DNA of 64,000 bases, from contig NZ_CP087176.1 of NCBI RefSeq assembly GCF_024748695.1, forward strand, positions 427,501 to 491,500, in the 5' to 3' direction. Under the pieces are notes generated by a model. The model saw only the letters and a program-made list of their open reading frames with translations, did not search any database and was not told the DNA's origin. The DNA is from Pseudomonas sp. B21-040. Lineage in GTDB: Bacteria; Pseudomonadota; Gammaproteobacteria; Pseudomonadales; Pseudomonadaceae. The position numbers and the translations under genes are program-made. Below, piece after piece: positions 12,286 through 19,632 of the stretch. Position 1 is the first letter of the stretch, and every line of letters begins with the position of its first letter.

Positions 12286-13077
12286 TCACTCAACCCGCAC
12301 CAACTCCCCACGCAACACCACGCCAGACACTTGCACCTTCGGCAAACACTGATAGCTCCCGCTGTCGCTGCTTAAATCGCGTTTGCCAGTTCCCGCAATA
12401 TTGATCACGGCATTGGCCCCGGCCTTTTTCGCCTTGCTCTGCAACGTCGCCAGCGTCGATTGCAGTGCCCAGAAGCAGGCGTCTTCATCCGACACCTCTT
12501 CGTTATGGGTGATTCGACTGCTGCTCACGGTATTCAGCTTGCTGACGTTGGCCGGTAGCGCTTCTCCTGCCAGGTAGAACTTGACGCTGCCGTCCAGCAA
12601 GCCGATCTCGGTGGCGCGTTTCACGCCTTCACGGAAGTTCTGGAAGGTGGGTTCGTAGGCATTTTGCAGGGCGACGAGTTGGTCGCGGTCCGGGTCGGCG
12701 GCCAGTTGCTGGATCACGTCGTCGCGCAGATAGGTGATCCAGCGGTTGTAGGTGCCGTGGATCCGGCCGTCCTGGTAGTCCAGGCCGCGGCTGTCGCGGT
12801 AGTCGATTTCGAACGAATTCGATGTGTAAGGGATGTCGATTTCGGCGTGGTGTTTGTCACGCACGGTGACGGCCGCTTTGATCATGCCGGGACGCGCCGA
12901 CTGCACTACCCATTGGCGTTCGATCAACGCGGTGACGATGGCGCGGCTCATGCGGTCGTTGGTCAAGCCTCGGTCACTGGGGAAGTGTTCCTTGGCGGTG
13001 TACACCGGATTGCCGGTGCAACCGCCCAGCGCAACGGCCACGGCGAACAACGCGACGATGCGCTGGGACAGAGTCAT
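12286..13077 (-). CDS. Lipoprotein of the aryl polyene cluster
   Basis: A 263-residue protein with a lipoprotein signal (VAVALGGC, lipid cysteine at residue 20), so it is probably anchored in a membrane on the periplasmic side. The rest is soluble with a conserved-looking end (ACFWALQSTLATLQSKAKKAG ... CLPKVQVSGVVL). Similar genes sit at the end of many aryl polyene clusters, often mis-annotated as excinuclease ATPase subunit; no ATPase motif is present. It follows apeR by 26 bases with its own GGAG site, so it is probably the last gene of the operon. Its function is unknown. Confidence 0.75.
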   Translation of the reverse strand: MTLSQRIVALFAVAVALGGCTGNPVYTAKEHFPSDRGLTNDRMSRAIVTALIERQWVVQSARPGMIKAAVTVRDKHHAEIDIPYTSNSFEIDYRDSRGLDYQDGRIHGTYNRWITYLRDDVIQQLAADPDRDQLVALQNAYEPTFQNFREGVKRATEIGLLDGSVKFYLAGEALPANVSKLNTVSSSRITHNEEVSDEDACFWALQSTLATLQSKAKKAGANAVINIAGTGKRDLSSDSGSYQCLPKVQVSGVVLRGELVRVE

Positions 13078-13103
13078 TCCTTTTACTCCAAACGTGTTTC
13101 AGG

Positions 13104-14330
13104 TCAGTGCCAGCGACGGAAGATCAACGAGGTGTTGACGCCACCAAAAGCGAAATTGTTGTTCATCACGTATTCGTTGCTCATCTGCCGGAACTCGCCT
13201 CGCAGGTAATCCAGTTTGCCGCAGTGCGGGTCGACCTCGTCGAGGTTGAAAGTGTGTGCGTACAGGTCGCTGTTCATCATTTCAATGCTGAACCAGGACT
13301 CCAGCGCACCGCAGGCGCCCAGGGTGTGGCCGAGGAAGCTTTTTTGCGAACTGATCGGCATGTGCTCGCCGAACAATGCGCTGGTAGCCAGTGTTTCGGC
13401 GATGTCGCCCTGTTCTGTCGCGGTGCCGTGACCGTTCACGTAGCCGATGTCCGTAGGCTGAAGCCCGGCGTCTTCGAGGGCGAGTTCCATGGCCCGGCGC
13501 ATGGTGAGTTGCTCCGGTCGTGTGGTGTGTTGGCCGTCGGCGTTGCTGCCGAAACCGACGAGTTCAGCATGAATGCGTGCACCGCGTACCAAGGCATGTT
13601 CCAGCTCTTCCAGCACCAGCATGCCGCCGCCTTCACCGATCACCAGGCCGTCGCGACCCTTGTCATAAGGACGCGGGGTGGTTTGCGGGGCGTCGTTTTT
13701 CAGGCTGGTGGCGTAGAGCGCGTCGAAGACCATCGCTTCGGTCGGGCACAGCTCTTCGGCGCCGCCGGCGAGCATCAGTGGCAATCGGCCGAACTTGATC
13801 GCCTCGTAGGCATAACCAATGCCCTGGCTGCCGCTGGTGCAGGCGCTCGACGTCGGGATCAACCGACCGGTGAGGCCGAAGAAGATGCTGATGTTCGCGG
13901 CCGTGGTGTGCGGCATCATCCGCACATAGGAGTTGGCGTTCAGGCCTTCGGCCACCGAGTTGAGCAGCATGTTGCCGAACGCCTTGATCTCGTCGGTGCT
14001 GCCGGTAGATGAGCCGCAAGCGACGCCCATGCGCCCGTCCTTGATCGACTCGTCGCCCAGTAATCCGGCGTCGGCCAGTGCTTGCTCGGCAGCGCCCACA
14101 GCAAGCCGCGACACGCGGCCCATGCTGCGCAGTTGCTTGCGGGTCCAGTGGCTCGGGACTTTGAAGTCATCGATGGGGCCGGCCAGGCGTGTATTGAGTT
14201 CGGTAAAGCGATCCCATTCGTCCATGCGCCGGATGCCGCTGCGGTTGGCCGCGAAGTTGCCGGCGATGGTTGCCCAGTCGCTGCCCAGTGAGGTGATGCC
14301 GGCCATGCCGGTGACGACAACGCGCTTCAT
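13104..14330 (-). CDS. apeR: 3-oxoacyl-ACP synthase of aryl polyene synthesis
   Basis: A FabF-like ketosynthase of 408 residues. The catalytic triad is intact: Cys164 in SSACTSGSQG, His301 in NGHGTATEQGD and His335 in KSFLGHTLGA. The ATG at 14330 overlaps the ketoreductase stop (TGATG) and has GGAGG nine bases upstream; an in-frame GTG two codons earlier is less likely. By position (last of the block KS-DH-KR-KS) it corresponds to ApeR, which extends part of the acyl chain in characterised APE systems. The symbol rests on gene order recalled from E. coli and Xenorhabdus clusters. Confidence 0.9.
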   Translation of the reverse strand: MKRVVVTGMAGITSLGSDWATIAGNFAANRSGIRRMDEWDRFTELNTRLAGPIDDFKVPSHWTRKQLRSMGRVSRLAVGAAEQALADAGLLGDESIKDGRMGVACGSSTGSTDEIKAFGNMLLNSVAEGLNANSYVRMMPHTTAANISIFFGLTGRLIPTSSACTSGSQGIGYAYEAIKFGRLPLMLAGGAEELCPTEAMVFDALYATSLKNDAPQTTPRPYDKGRDGLVIGEGGGMLVLEELEHALVRGARIHAELVGFGSNADGQHTTRPEQLTMRRAMELALEDAGLQPTDIGYVNGHGTATEQGDIAETLATSALFGEHMPISSQKSFLGHTLGACGALESWFSIEMMNSDLYAHTFNLDEVDPHCGKLDYLRGEFRQMSNEYVMNNNFAFGGVNTSLIFRRWH

Positions 14331-15058
14331 CAGCACAGGCCTCCATTGACGGCCAGAACCTGCCGGGTGATGTACGACGCTTCCGCCGACATCAGGAAAT
14401 TCACCGCGCCGGCCACCTCTTCAGGGGTGCCCATGCGTTGTGCGGGGATCATTTTCATCAGTTCTTCCACGGGCACGTTTTCATCGAGCATGGCGGTGTC
14501 GATCAAGCCGGGTGCGACGCAATTGACGGTGATTTTGCGTTTGCCCAATTCAATCGCCAGCGCCTTGGCCGCACCGATCAGACCGGCCTTGGAGGCACTG
14601 TAGTTGACCTGGCCACGATTGCCGATCAACCCCGACACCGAAGTGATGCAGACAATCCGCCCGGCAGCGCGACGACGAATCATCGGCATCATTACCGGGT
14701 GCAGCACGTTGTAGAAACCATCGAGGTTCGTGCGCATCACCACGTCCCAATCATCCTCGCTCAGCGCCGGAAAAGCACCGTCACGGGTCAGGCCGGCATT
14801 GAGCACCACGCCGTAATAGGCGCCGTGGGTGTCTACGTCGGCTTCGAGAATGGCTTTGCAGCTGGCGCGGTCGGAGACGTCGAATTGCAGGACACGCGCG
14901 TTGCGGCCCAAGGCTTCGATTTCGGCTTTGACGGCAATAGCGTCCGTCAGACCGCTTCGGCAATGCAGCACGATGTCATGCCCGGCCTGGGCCAGACGCA
15001 AAGCGATGGCGCGGCCGATGCCGCGGCTGGAACCGGTGACCAGTACGGATTCAGTCAT
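14330..15058 (-). CDS. apeQ: 3-oxoacyl-ACP reductase of aryl polyene synthesis
   Basis: A 242-residue short-chain dehydrogenase of the FabG type. The NADPH site is VTGSSRGIGRAIA near the N-terminus, the active-site serine is in SVSGLIG, and the catalytic Tyr/Lys are in YSASKAG. It reduces the keto group after each condensation. The gene overlaps the dehydratase stop (ATGA) upstream and the apeR start downstream, so the block is translationally coupled. Confidence 0.92.
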   Translation of the reverse strand: MTESVLVTGSSRGIGRAIALRLAQAGHDIVLHCRSGLTDAIAVKAEIEALGRNARVLQFDVSDRASCKAILEADVDTHGAYYGVVLNAGLTRDGAFPALSEDDWDVVMRTNLDGFYNVLHPVMMPMIRRRAAGRIVCITSVSGLIGNRGQVNYSASKAGLIGAAKALAIELGKRKITVNCVAPGLIDTAMLDENVPVEELMKMIPAQRMGTPEEVAGAVNFLMSAEASYITRQVLAVNGGLC

Positions 15059-15516
15059 GACTGGACTCCTTGGGATTCATGAAGATATTGAGCGGCCTGA
15101 GGCGGACGAAACACGTTCAGGCGTGCGGTGGCGTGGATGCCGGGGGCGTTGATATGGCATTCGAACACGCCCATGCCGTTGTCGTCTTCCAGTGACCGAA
15201 TGCCATGGATGGTCAGTTCGGTGCCGACCGGGAAGTGCTCGACGTTGCATTCGAATTTGCGGCTGCCGAGCAGAAAGCCCAACTCCACCTCATCGCCGCG
15301 CTGGCGCGCATGGCAACCGGCGTAGGCGGCGACACTCTGGGCCATTATTTCAATGCCGACCCAGGCCGGCAGGCTGCCGTCGGGACGGTTGAACAGACCG
15401 CCGGGCCTGACGGTCATGCGGGTGTGAATCTGCTCCTCGTCGAATGCAAGGATCTGCTCGATGAGGATCATGTCGCCAGCGTGTGGCAGCAACTCGGCGA
15501 GCGGCCAGTCAATCAT
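15055..15516 (-). CDS. apeP: 3-hydroxyacyl-ACP dehydratase (hotdog fold), aryl polyene
   Basis: The ATG at 15516 overlaps the ketosynthase stop (ATGA) and gives 153 residues, normal for this group; a longer open frame upstream lies inside the ketosynthase gene. The hotdog fold shows in LLPHAGDMILIEQI, where the conserved His13-class residue begins the active site, and in GIEIMAQSVAAYAG on the central helix. It removes water to make the trans double bond after each reduction. Characterised APE systems use a pair of dehydratases; the partner here is fused to the AMP-ligase. Confidence 0.88.
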   Translation of the reverse strand: MIDWPLAELLPHAGDMILIEQILAFDEEQIHTRMTVRPGGLFNRPDGSLPAWVGIEIMAQSVAAYAGCHARQRGDEVELGFLLGSRKFECNVEHFPVGTELTIHGIRSLEDDNGMGVFECHINAPGIHATARLNVFRPPQAAQYLHESQGVQS

Positions 15517-16709
15517 GGTGCGTCTCCGATAATCAGGCTGACGTTGTTGCCACCGAAGGCAAAGGAATTGCTCATCAAATAGCGAGGTGCAATGGACGTC
15601 AGGCGATCGGCCGGGGTCACCCAATGCAAGGCGGGCAACAGCGGGTCGGGCTGGCCGTCCCAGACGTGGGGCGCCAGGCTGTGGTCGAGGTTGTCCGGGC
15701 CCAGGCTCAGCCAGCAGAACGCGGCTTCCAGGGCACCGGCGGCGCCGAGGGTGTGACCGGTCATCGGCTTGGTCGACGAGCAGGGCACGCCTTGCGGGAA
15801 CAGTGCGGCCACGGCAAGGCTTTCCATGGCGTCGTTATGCTGGGTCGCGGTGCCGTGCAAGTTCAGGTAATGGATTTGCTGCGGTTGCAGGTTTGCGCGG
15901 CTCAGGGCTTTGCTCATGGCTTGCAGCGCGCCACGACCAGTCGGCTCTGGCGCCGAAATGTGGTGGGCATCGGAACTGGCGCCGCTGCCGAGCAGGGCGA
16001 TGGCGTGGTCTTTGCCAGCGGTTTTGCTCATCAAAAACAACGCGGCCGCCTCGCCAATGTTGATGCCGTTGCGGTTGACCGAAAACGGATTGCAGCGCTG
16101 CGCGGACACCGCTTCCAGGGCCGAAAAACCGTTAAGGGTCAGTTTGCACAAGCTGTCGACGCCGCCGCACAACACCGCGTCGCACAGGCCCAGATCCAGA
16201 AGGCGCTGGGCACTCATCAGCGCTCGTGCGCTGGAGGTGCAGGCGGTGGAAATCACATAGGCCGGGCCACTCAATTGCAGCCAGTCGGCGAGAAAACTGG
16301 CCGGTGCGCCGAGTTCTTGCTGCTGATAGTCGTATTCAGCGGGAAATTCGTCTTCGCGGATGTAATGGGCCAACCCACGGCTGGCCTCATCGATGCCCGA
16401 GGTGCTGGTGCCCAGGATCACGCCGATACGATCGCGGCCGTAGGTCTGGATCGCCTGATCGATCTCTTCGCGAATTTGCAGGGCGGCTTCCAGCAACAAT
16501 TGGTTGTTGCGGGTGTTTTGCTTTTTCAGCTCAACGGGGATCGGTGCCAAGTCGCCGCTGACCGCCGCCACCGGCAACGAGCGCTCTGGCACCCAGCCGG
16601 TTTCGACGCGCAGGCCTGAGCAATCGCCGGCAAACAGATTGGCGGCGACTTCGCGTTTGCCACGACCCAATGCGCAGATCACCCCGAGGGCATTCAAATA
16701 GGCGGTCAT
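15513..16709 (-). CDS. apeO: 3-oxoacyl-ACP synthase, main aryl polyene ketosynthase
   Basis: A 398-residue ketosynthase with the active cysteine at residue 157 (VISTACTSSARAL) and the two histidines in LHGTATQHND and KPMTGHTLGAAG. In the Xenorhabdus system the ApeO ketosynthase pairs with the chain-length-factor-like ApeC, encoded here at 29826-30551. The start overlaps the preceding lipoprotein gene by four bases. It is shorter than apeR by about 10 residues and clearly diverged from it. Confidence 0.9.
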   Translation of the reverse strand: MTAYLNALGVICALGRGKREVAANLFAGDCSGLRVETGWVPERSLPVAAVSGDLAPIPVELKKQNTRNNQLLLEAALQIREEIDQAIQTYGRDRIGVILGTSTSGIDEASRGLAHYIREDEFPAEYDYQQQELGAPASFLADWLQLSGPAYVISTACTSSARALMSAQRLLDLGLCDAVLCGGVDSLCKLTLNGFSALEAVSAQRCNPFSVNRNGINIGEAAALFLMSKTAGKDHAIALLGSGASSDAHHISAPEPTGRGALQAMSKALSRANLQPQQIHYLNLHGTATQHNDAMESLAVAALFPQGVPCSSTKPMTGHTLGAAGALEAAFCWLSLGPDNLDHSLAPHVWDGQPDPLLPALHWVTPADRLTSIAPRYLMSNSFAFGGNNVSLIIGDAP

Positions 16710-17188
16710 GGTGCCTCCCCGCTCAGCGGCGTGACTTCATACCGGGGCCCCTTGGGCAGGTTCAACTCAAAGGTCATGGGTTGTGAATAAAGGACATCCC
16801 AGTGTGTTGGCAGGGACCGTTGCCTGCCGTGTTGCCAGGCGGTGGGGTAGTTGCCCGACAGCTCATCTTTGGGGGTCAGGGCAAACAGTAACGCGGCGAA
16901 CAACTCCCGGGCTTCCGGGTTGGGCGGCAACAGACCGTCGGCCTGCCACTTTCCATCGGTCAATATCTGCCGCGCCTGCGGAATGCCCAGCAAATCCATC
17001 ATCGACCAGCGAAGCCCCGCTTCTTCATGCTGGATCACCAAAACCCAGTCCTGACGTTGCGCGGCTTCCAGGCGCTGGATGTGCAATTGCAGCGGCAACG
17101 ACAGCTTCGGGATGTGCTCGGGCAGCGGTGCCTGGCTGGCGCAAGCACTCAGCAACAGCAGGCAGCCCAGGAGCAGAAAACGGATCAT
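16706..17188 (-). CDS. DUF3261-type lipoprotein of aryl polyene cluster
   Basis: A 160-residue protein with a lipoprotein signal (LLLLSAC, lipid cysteine at residue 16). The mature part is a small beta-rich domain (WVLVIQHEEAGLRWSMMDLL). By position it matches the DUF3261 lipoprotein called ApeN in E. coli clusters, presumed to act with the LolA-like carrier and the MMPL exporter at the outer membrane. It is coupled to apeO by an ATGA overlap and is separated from the upstream flavoprotein gene by 49 bases. Confidence 0.8.
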   Translation of the reverse strand: MIRFLLLGCLLLLSACASQAPLPEHIPKLSLPLQLHIQRLEAAQRQDWVLVIQHEEAGLRWSMMDLLGIPQARQILTDGKWQADGLLPPNPEARELFAALLFALTPKDELSGNYPTAWQHGRQRSLPTHWDVLYSQPMTFELNLPKGPRYEVTPLSGEAP

Positions 17189-17237
17189 CAGGCATTACCT
17201 TCAAAGGATGTGCGCCGCACACTAGCGGTCCTGTCAT

Positions 17238-18485
17238 TCATGTGACATCTCTTGCGCAGAGTTCTGACAACACCCTCAGCCGGCGCTTGGGTTCACTGAC
17301 GAACGGGTTGCGTTCGTCCCAGGCATAACCGGCGAGAATCGCGCTGATCATGCGGCGGATGTCCGGTGAGCTGCCTGGATGGTAGATCACATCCTGGAAC
17401 GTCCCGGCGTACCAGCCTTCGACGTAGCAGCGGAAAGTGTCGACGCCGCGCTTGAGTGGTTCGGCGAACTCGGTTTGCCAGTCGACGCGTTCACCTTGCA
17501 GTTGGCGATGCAGAACCCCGGCGGCCATGCTCGCCGAGCGCATGGCGATGGTTACCCCGGAAGAGAACACCGGGTCGAGGAACTCCGCTGCGTTGCCGAG
17601 CAGCGCAAAGCCGGGTCCGTACAGGGTTTTGACGTTGGCCGAGTAACCGCCGATGGTGCGCGCAGGCGTATCCCATCGCGCATGTTCAAGCACACCGGCC
17701 AGGCTCGGCGTTTCAGCGATGAACCCGCGCAGGCATTCATCCAGATCCTCCATGCGCCCTTCAAAGTGTTCGGCGGCGGCCACTACCCCCACCGAGCAAC
17801 GGCCATTGCTGAACGGGATGGTCCAGAACCAGATGTCGCGATGGATCGGGTGGGTGGTAATGAGGATTTTTTCCCGCTCGAAGGTCGGGCTGTCGATGTT
17901 GTCTTCGATGTGGGTAAACACGGCCTGACGCACCGGGAAATTGGAAGGCGCTTCAAGGTCCAGCAGGCGTGGAAGCACACGGCCGTAACCGCTGGCATCG
18001 AGCACGAAATCGGCTTCGATGCGGTACTCGCTGCCGTCCTCGCGGCGCACGTCGAGCTGCGGTTTTGGCAAACTGAAATCCACGCTGACGATGGCTTCGC
18101 CGTAACGAACGTCCACGCCTTGCAGTGCGGCCTGGTCGGCCAGCAGCTTGTCGAAATCGGCGCGCTGGACCTGGAACGTGGTCGGTTTGCCGTGGCTGAA
18201 CGTATCGCCGAAATCAAAGGCGCTGTACTGCTCGCCCCAGGCGAACGCGGCTCCGTTCTTGAGCTGGAATCCCGCAGCGTTCACGGCATCGAGCATGCCG
18301 GCTTCTTCAACGAAATCCAGGCAATGCGACAACAGACTTTCGCCGATGGAAAACCGGGGAAAGTGTTGGCGCTCGATCATCAGCACATCGTGACCGTTGC
18401 GCTTGAGCAGCGCGGCCGCGATCGCCCCTGAGGGCCCCGCGCCGATGACGACGACTTGTCGACGTTCCATTTCAACTGTTGGCAC
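17238..18485 (-). CDS. Flavin-dependent monooxygenase/halogenase-like protein in APE cluster
   Basis: A 415-residue FAD enzyme of the tryptophan-halogenase/geranylgeranyl-reductase superfamily. The FAD site is VVVIGAGPSGAIAA (residues 11-24), followed by FPRFSIGESLL. Two features recall halogenases: the WxWxIP motif (WFWTIP, residues 219-224) and Lys76 in LKNGAAFAWG, where variant halogenases carry their catalytic lysine. It may halogenate or hydroxylate the aryl head group. The GTG at 18485 is preferred because AAGGAG lies five bases upstream; it overlaps the preceding gene by 14 bases. An ATG at 18470 is the alternative. Halogenation itself is inference. Confidence 0.8.
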   Translation of the reverse strand: MPTVEMERRQVVVIGAGPSGAIAAALLKRNGHDVLMIERQHFPRFSIGESLLSHCLDFVEEAGMLDAVNAAGFQLKNGAAFAWGEQYSAFDFGDTFSHGKPTTFQVQRADFDKLLADQAALQGVDVRYGEAIVSVDFSLPKPQLDVRREDGSEYRIEADFVLDASGYGRVLPRLLDLEAPSNFPVRQAVFTHIEDNIDSPTFEREKILITTHPIHRDIWFWTIPFSNGRCSVGVVAAAEHFEGRMEDLDECLRGFIAETPSLAGVLEHARWDTPARTIGGYSANVKTLYGPGFALLGNAAEFLDPVFSSGVTIAMRSASMAAGVLHRQLQGERVDWQTEFAEPLKRGVDTFRCYVEGWYAGTFQDVIYHPGSSPDIRRMISAILAGYAWDERNPFVSEPKRRLRVLSELCARDVT

Positions 18486-19632
18486 GGGGGCTCCTTGCCG
18501 GGGCGGCGATATTCAAAGGGGGGCTATGCAGGCCGGCGAGTGCCGGCAGCAGGGTCGCGATCAGACCCATCACCATCAACGCAAAGTACAGCGCCGGGCT
18601 GATGAGCTGTTGTTGCAGCAGCAGATTGAGAAAGACGATCTCGCTCAAACCGCGAATATTCAGCAGCAGGCTTTCCCGCCAGCGGCTGGCACCCTCAAAG
18701 GAGGCGCCGGCCCAACGGAGTCCCAGCCAGTTGCCCAGCAGCTTGCTGCCAATCGGCAACAGCAACAGTGCCGCCAATTGGACCCAGCCGAGGCTGGCCA
18801 TGGCCGCGTGAACGTTAATCTGCACGATGCCGAACGTCAGGATCAGCGGAATAGCGATCCATGTTTGCAGGCGGCTCATCCAGATCGCGGGGACGGGCAA
18901 CACCAACGGTACTTTCAGCATGGCCATGCACAGCAGATAGCCAATGCCGAAAATCAGCGCATTGAGTTTGAAGTGCTCGGCGACCACCAGCAGCGCAAAG
19001 AAGCCGCCGCTGTGCAGCAATGGCTGGCGCAAACCAATCAGACGCAGCAGCAACGGCAGGCAAGCGCCGGCCAGCGGCAGCAGCAGGCTGCTGACGTGCA
19101 GACTGCCTTGGGCAAAACCGAACAACGTCCAGCAGGTCAGGTCGATGAGGATCGCGGTCTGCACCAGACGCCGGGTGGCCGTGGGCGGGTAGTTGATGTG
19201 CCGCAGGTAAAGGTACAACACCGGGATCGCGGTGATGGCGAACACCAGCCCCACTGCCAATGAACTGATCCACGGTTGCGCCGGCAGCAGCCATGCCGCC
19301 GTCGCCAGCCCGCCAGCGAACGGAATGGCAAAACTCGGCAGGGCAATTTTCAGGCTCTGGCGGTCCAGCCGCAGATCGATCACGTCGCTGAGAATGTTCC
19401 CCAGCAGCAAGGCAAAGCTCAGGCTGTAGAGATTCTTCAGCCATGCCGGCGAGATCAGTTCGGCGCCGCTGAGCTGCCAACCGGGTTCGATCCACAAATA
19501 CATCAGCAATGGCAGGCCGAAGGTGGCCAGCAGCAACTGGCTGACGATTGGAATCAGCCCGAAACGGCGACCCACACGCGTCGCCACGGCAAACATCACG
19601 AGGGCCATCAGCCAAAACAGGACGATCATCAT
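18472..19632 (-). CDS. CPA2-like antiporter/membrane protein in APE cluster
   Basis: The ATG at 19632 overlaps the exporter stop (ATGA) and gives 386 residues; the longer open frame upstream lies in the exporter gene. The product is almost wholly hydrophobic with about 11-12 segments. Layout and motifs such as LYSLSFALLLGNILSDVIDL and the late LLNIRGLSEIVFLNLLLQQQ recall Na+/H+ exchangers of the CPA2/KefB class (the NIRGLSEI segment matches their conserved region). There is no C-terminal TrkA domain. Its role in pigment formation is unknown; it could support the MMPL exporter energetically. Confidence 0.75.
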   Translation of the reverse strand: MMIVLFWLMALVMFAVATRVGRRFGLIPIVSQLLLATFGLPLLMYLWIEPGWQLSGAELISPAWLKNLYSLSFALLLGNILSDVIDLRLDRQSLKIALPSFAIPFAGGLATAAWLLPAQPWISSLAVGLVFAITAIPVLYLYLRHINYPPTATRRLVQTAILIDLTCWTLFGFAQGSLHVSSLLLPLAGACLPLLLRLIGLRQPLLHSGGFFALLVVAEHFKLNALIFGIGYLLCMAMLKVPLVLPVPAIWMSRLQTWIAIPLILTFGIVQINVHAAMASLGWVQLAALLLLPIGSKLLGNWLGLRWAGASFEGASRWRESLLLNIRGLSEIVFLNLLLQQQLISPALYFALMVMGLIATLLPALAGLHSPPLNIAAPARSPRANS

